Below, piece by piece: positions 58,684 through 64,000 of a stretch of 64,000 nt of DNA; within the stretch, counting starts at the first letter, position 1; each line of letters opens with the position of its first letter. The position numbers were made by a program, and so were the translations under genes. The DNA is from Coturnix japonica (lineage: Eukaryota; Chordata; Aves; Galliformes; Phasianidae): the NCBI RefSeq assembly GCF_001577835.2, contig NC_029516.1, positions 70,997,221 to 71,061,220 of the forward strand. Direction: 5' to 3'. A model generated the notes under the pieces. That model had not been told where the DNA came from. It did not search any database and saw only the letters and a list, made by a program, of their open reading frames with translations.

Positions 58684-60452
58684 GTGAGTGCGGGCCGAGG
58701 GGGGGGGGGGCGGTGCTCGGGGAAGGGCGGAGGGGAGCGGGTTGGGGCCGAGCGTGCCGCCGGTGGCCGCCCCTCCCCCTTCGCCGACCGTTGGCCGTGG
58801 TGACGGCGGGGCTGAAAGCCCGTGAGGGATCCGTGTCCGGCAGGGCCCGGTGCGTCCCGTGGGCATCCCGCAGCACTCCGCCGATGGGGCAGCCCCTTTG
58901 TGTGACGGGGCGGCATCGCTGCCATGTGAGGAGGGGTGAGACGGCGATGGGCCGAGGAGGGGGAAGCGTGCAGGTATCGGCGCTGCCCAAATAGGGGTCG
59001 TTGCTGGGAAGTCCCGGAGGTCCGAGGTGCTGAGGAAGTTGTAACTTGGGAGACAGCGAGAAGCGGCCACTTTGTGTCACTTGTGATATCTGTCACCTGG
59101 AACGTGTCTGCGGTGCCGTGTCGTGCGTCTTGTTTGTGCTTTTGTTGTGGCAGAGCTCGGGCTCGAAGTGTGGTGGTTTCAGAGTGCGATGCCCACCTCC
59201 CTCTTCACAGCTTTTCTGCTGACTAAAATTGTCCTGTTGGGTGTGTTTCCAGTTTGATTTCCTAAGGAAAGAAAGCTTGAAGATATGCTCCATCAATTCC
59301 TTTTCCCCCCTGTCACATTATCTCGTTGTCCAATTTCCATTAAGTTTGCCGGTAACGGAGATTGAAGCCCTTACCCTATGGAAACCAGCACCTTGCAAAT
59401 ACAAGCTCAGGACTTGGGGCCACGTTGAGTGTAGGGCACCTAGAAGGCAGCTCCCTCTGTCAGCACCTACCACAGTACTGCACGCACACAGCCATAGCTC
59501 ACAGTGCCATTTGTGCAGGGCTGTTGGGAAGGAAGAGAAGAAAGTAAGAAGAAAAAGAGATGTGAGGGTGTGTTGGGTCACTGACCACAATGGAAGTGTG
59601 ACTTCAGCTTTTTTTCCCTCCATGTACAGCTCAATGGGGCAGTCTTAGTTACGTTGATTATCTTATACGGCTCCTTAACAAACTGTAGAGTGCTATTTGT
59701 CACAGTAGTTGGACAAACAGGAAGGAATAAATTGTGGCTGAATGGTTGTTATTACGAGGTGTTAGAGGCTTAATTCTGTCTTTCAATTAATACAGTAATA
59801 GTGACCTATAAGTACACTTTGGGATGAAGTGCTCATCAGTTTATCGGAACTAAGAAAATGATTGTGTTCCAAGCATGGTTTTCAGATGTGTCTAAAATAA
59901 CATCAGCCACGTGAGGTGTACTGAAATCATAAGGACACCTCAGGCTGCCAGCTATGGGACAAATTAGTCCACGGAGTGATTTGGAATAGAGCTCTGTTCA
60001 AAATGCACTTCTGCTTTGCAAAGCAGGTTGATTTGGGGTTTCATTGTAACCAGGCCCAGCCAGTTTTTAGGTAAATTAATTAGTGTGTGGATTTAAGTTG
60101 GGTACCAAACTGGGTAGGGATAACCAACAAATATATGTGGAGGATGAGAGCAAGGACATGCTGGATTTGGCAATAACCAGTTGATAGTTGACTTTTGTAT
60201 ATTAGTGTTCGTGTTTTTATAATAACTGTTTGGATCCGAGGTAGAATAACTGTAAATGACACGTGCCTGTGGGGAGGTAGAAGTTGTATTTGGTGTGGAG
60301 GGAGCCTCAATTAAGAGGATATTTATTTTAATAAGGCTGTTTGCATCTTAAATTGTAAATGCATATAATAGTTAACTTGTAAACATACCCTCTGCACCAC
60401 TTAGAAGGATAGGAAGTATTGCAGCACAGCCTTTCAGCTGAGACTTAGCTCT

Positions 60453-60640
60453 GGGCTGCCTGGAGAGGCTGTGGATGCCCTGACCATGGAGGTGTTCAAG
60501 GCCAGGCTGGATGGGGCCCTGTGCAACCTGGTCTAGTATTCACTGTGGAGGTTGGTGGCCCTGCCTGTGGCAGGGGATTGGAACTCAAGAATCCTTGGGG
60601 TCCCTTCCAGCACAAGCCATTCTATGATTCCATTAAGTAA
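60453..60640 (+). repeat. CR1 LINE 3' fragment
   Basis: It holds 'ctggagaggctgtggatgcc', 'aaggccaggctggatggggc', and 'ggtcccttccagcacaagcc' then an 'attctatgattcc' tail. Confidence 0.9.
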
Positions 60641-61674
60641 TATAATACTGAACACTGCCCGTGAACTTCAGAATGGCAGTGGAAACATGTGCCTGGCTGT
60701 GTGTGCACACAAGGTGTTCTTATGAAAATGGTTGTACAGCATGTGTGTAGGCATAGCATCTGACAACATTAATGTTTCTGATAGATCCATAATTCATTGA
60801 CTTGCAGCTCTCAGGCTTTTGAAGATGCATTCTGCTTGTCTCCAGCTTTAAGGACTGCTCACTTGCAGTCACTTTGTCACTTGTTTCCTGTGCTGCCGTT
60901 TTTCATCTCTGTCCTATTTTTGACTCTTGTATTCAAGTTCAGTCCCATGGGAACACCTTTTCCTATTCTGAAGGGTATTGATTATAACGTGGTTCTGGAA
61001 AGTTGAGTGAGAACACCTCAGCTTGAACTGTTGAACAGAAGGTTCCTTTTGGCCTGACTGCAATAAAACACACAGACATCGTAACTCCCTGGTTAAGAAA
61101 CCCTGTGCATTGCCACACCTATCTAATGGTAGCCTAACTTGCTGGTTATAATGAAATCCCAGCTTTTATATGTGTGCTTTGTGTATCTAAAGCGTACTTT
61201 GTTGCAACTTTGCAAGCCTAAGACTGTTGTCATGCTCTGAGTGAGCACAAAAGCGAGCTGTGGTGTGCACGGGATGGACAGATCTTGTGTAACCGGAGTT
61301 AGTTTCCTGTATGAAGTGTTGTGGCATTAACCTTCTGAGATGAATGGGCTACTTCAGCAGCTGTGACACTTGATAGCATCTGTTACATCAGCCGAGCTGT
61401 ATGCCATTGTGATGCAGAAAGGAAAGCAGCAGACTCAGAAATGTTCTCCGCTTCCCTTTAACAATTGCCTTTGTCTCCCTGTTGCCTGCACTTGTACTTT
61501 TGTCTGTTTACTTGACCAAAAGGAGATCAATTCCACCTAAATGCACACCTCAGTCTTGCTGGCACTCATATCAAAGTCAGTTCTTTGTGGGCCATCCCTA
61601 GTGAGGATGGAGTGTTCCAAGTTTGGGTCTGCTAGCTCAGAAGTCTAAGAACAGACTTCTCATGTCCTGTGATT

Positions 61675-61885
61675 CTTCACAAGGAGAGTGGTTAGGCCCT
61701 GGAACAGGCTGCCCAGGGAGGTTGTGGATGCCCCGTCCTTGGAGGTGTTCAAGACCAGGTTGGACGGGGCCCTGGGCAACCCTGATCTAGTAAGGTGTAT
61801 GTTTGGTGGCCCTGCCAGCAGGGGGGTGGAACTACATGATCCTTGAGGTCCCTCCAACCCGGGTCATTCTGTGATTCTGTGATCT
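61675..61885 (+). repeat. Young CR1 LINE 3' end
   Basis: It begins 'cacaaggagagtggttaggc' and ends with 'gggtcattctgtgattctgt'. It is nearly identical to the CR1 tails at 2862-3015 and 41181-41335. Confidence 0.93.
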
Positions 61886-62371
61886 GGAAGTCAGTGGTGT
61901 GAAGATAGTTGAAGATCTTGTTCTTTATGAGGCTGCTGCACTATTAAGTCAGCATAAAGGTACGGGAAAAGGAGAGCTCAACTTGATCTGTAGCGTAAAG
62001 TGAAACAAATGTTGGCAGTTTGGGATGCGTGCTGCATCTGTAGTCTGTAAGAAGTGGTTGCCTTGTGGTAGGATGGTTATTTCATGTCAGCTCTCACTCT
62101 TTAGTGTAGTTAATACTGCACTGCTTTCACACAAGTCTCACTTGTTCTAACTTCAGAGACTTGCTGAGCCATTTGAGAAGCCTAAGCGCTGCCAGCGAAG
62201 GTGGGGAGACGCAATATCGTGTAATTCTGGAGTAGTTAAAGCTCCCTACATGTCTTCCTATTGCTGTAAGGACAGTTTATTAACTAGGAAACTTAGCTCA
62301 CTAGTTTATCTTGTTGCAGTGTAAGTCATTAACTCTGCCAGTTTGTTGTTCTTCAGGTCTCCTATGGATTT

Positions 62372-62698
62372 GGATCTTGTGCCATTTTATAAACAGGAGG
62401 GGAAGCGGCTGTTTACATGGGTGGATAGTGATAGGACAAGGGGGAATGGTTTTAAATTGAGACAGGGAGGTTTAGGTTCGATATGAGGAGGAAGTTTTTC
62501 ACTCAGAGGGTAGTGATGCAGGCAACACATTGCCCAGAGGCTGTAGATGCTCCATCCCTAGATCAATCAAGGCCAGGCTGGATGTGGCTCTGGGAAGCCT
62601 GGTCTGGTGGTTGGTGACCCTGCACACAGCAGGGGGTAGAAACATGATGGTCACTGTGGTCCTTTTCAACCCAGGCCATTCTATGATTCTGATATATA
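62372..62698 (+). repeat. CR1 LINE 3' fragment, other subfamily
   Basis: It holds 'gataggacaagggggaatgg', 'aggtttaggttcgatatgag', and 'ttttcaacccaggccattct' then 'atgattct'. It is more diverged than the neighbouring copy at 61675. Confidence 0.88.
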
Positions 62699-64000
62699 GC
62701 ATATACTGATTGTGATTTTAAATTTCTTCTTTAAGATGTGGTTGTTATAAGAAAGCGTCTGTGCTTCACACCTGTTCCCAGGTATCTTTATTTGTGACTT
62801 CTGTTAAATCAAACCAAAATAGTTTGCAGCTTTATCCGTGCCAGTAAGATGCAAAGCTGTCTGTCAGACATCCAGATCACAGGGTGAGCCCCTTATTTCT
62901 GAAACTAGAAATTAGGCCCACTTTATCTAGAAAAAAACTGAAAAGTAAAGGAAAGAAAGAGCCCTCTTCCATCTACTAACGCCTTTTGCTAGGAGCCTGC
63001 AGTGAAAAGTGCGCTGCAAAACTGTGGTGGTCCTGTTCATTTTTGTCAGGTATAGGGTAGTGGCATTTGTTTTTAAAGCTTATTGTGGCTGATAATAGTG
63101 AAAGCGCCATTTCAGGGATACTGTGCTGACCTTTCCTGAAGGTCGTGGCAGTACACTGCCTCAACAGGTGCTCTGGAAGTGCTTTCAGACAGCGGCAGAA
63201 GTACTGTTTCACTGTACTTTGCCTGCTTTTGCCCTTAAGATTCACTGGGAAGAACCTTTACACAGACAGATCACAGTAACCAAATCTGATTATGGATTTC
63301 TTCTGTGTGTTGTAAGGGAGCTTTGTAGCTGAGACAGGAAGCGCAACTATATGGGTCTTAAGATCACATGTTAAGTTCTTAGTTTGTGTCTTCTCAAACC
63401 TTAGCCTATAAAATATTAAGAGCTTTACTGTGTAATCCTTTGGAGTTAATGACTTATCTGAAAAGATGTATTAAAAAGGTTTACATAAACTCTCCTGCGC
63501 ATTTCTGTTCTTGGGCATTTTGTAGTACTTGTTAAAGTGCTTGCTTATCTAGTATAGCGGTATGAGAACACTTATGGCTAACTTGATAATTCCTTAAGAT
63601 CTCACGCAGTTTTATAAACAGATTACATGAGATACTGTTACATAGGAGTAGAAATGTGCTCACAGCCTGTACAGGACACTTCTGTTGTCTACTACAGGAA
63701 GATGTGCTGTTGCAGAAGGAAGCTGTCTGCAAGCTGCTTGGCACCCATTTAGCCTTACCAACCAAAGCAGAGTCTTGGATAGCTTTGTGACATAATTAGA
63801 TGTGTCTTCAGTTTGAAACTAATCTTCCGTTTTGGAGTGCACAGTGGATCGCTGAAAACCATGGAAATGAGCACTGCCATGCAGCTTAAATGCTACCTTC
63901 TTTCTTGCTTCCTTTGTGAAATTGGTACATGGTGACTCATGAATCTTAACAAAGTGTCTATGGAGCACGGTGTCCTGAGAATTTCCATGGTCTTTGTTGT

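Larger units (their letters stand above)
58684..64000 (+). other. Presumed first intron of the downstream gene
   Basis: No further coding exon is supported up to the window end. The stretch contains three CR1 fragments and a 12-G run at 58699-58710. Long minus-strand reading frames over 58437-59096 come from GC-rich sequence lacking stops, not from a gene. Confidence 0.5.

Noticed and set aside
58437-59096. Long overlapping minus-strand reading frames (up to 219 codons) over the CpG island
   Set aside because: They are Pro/Arg/Ala-rich frames in three registers over the same GC-rich DNA, with no recognisable domain and no splice logic. Stop codons are rare in such composition.

Overview
The window is bird nuclear DNA, most likely chicken (Gallus gallus) or a close galliform. 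The evidence is its load of CR1 LINE 3' fragments, its CpG-island promoters, and exon sequences that read as vertebrate DUSP12, ATP6V1A and NAA50. There is no operon structure, no CRISPR array and no tRNA or rRNA that I can recognise. I saw no convincing retroviral or other virus-like fossil.

Layout. At 440-700 a CpG island holds a possible minus-strand first exon, perhaps of GRAMD1C judged only from human gene order. DUSP12 lies at 3086-5777 (+, six coding exons, 309 aa). It meets ATP6V1A tail to tail. ATP6V1A (-) has its 3'UTR at about 6565-8731, 14 coding exons from 19769 down to 8732 (617 aa), and a non-coding first exon at about 29615-29690. ATP6V1A and NAA50 share a head-to-head CpG-island promoter at about 29560-29933. 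NAA50 (+) runs from its three-codon first exon at 29934 to its stop at 54030 (170 aa), with a probable long 3'UTR to about 57.8 kb. At 58.3-58.7 kb another CpG island carries five CCAAT boxes and a plausible first exon on the plus strand. By human 3q13 gene order this is probably USF3. The rest of the window (58.7-64 kb) would be its first intron.

The strongest structural oddity is inside NAA50 intron 1. The stretch 31038-41155 is repeated at 41181-50670, separated by a 25-N gap. The copies align throughout but differ by very many small insertions and deletions. The first copy ends in a corrupted version of NAA50 exon 2, while the second holds the intact exon. This looks like two overlapping long-read contig ends that were never merged, not a biological duplication. 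The real intron is probably about half its apparent 20.5 kb.

The three recognised genes are housekeeping genes: a phosphatase linked to ribosome maturation, the catalytic subunit of the vacuolar proton pump, and an N-terminal acetyltransferase. NAA50 beside ATP6V1A is conserved with mammals. DUSP12 beside them is not the human arrangement, where DUSP12 is on chromosome 1q23 next to ATF6. I found no novel biological system. The items most worth checking are the assembly duplication, an Arg in place of His in the DUSP12 active-site motif, and the CCAAT array.
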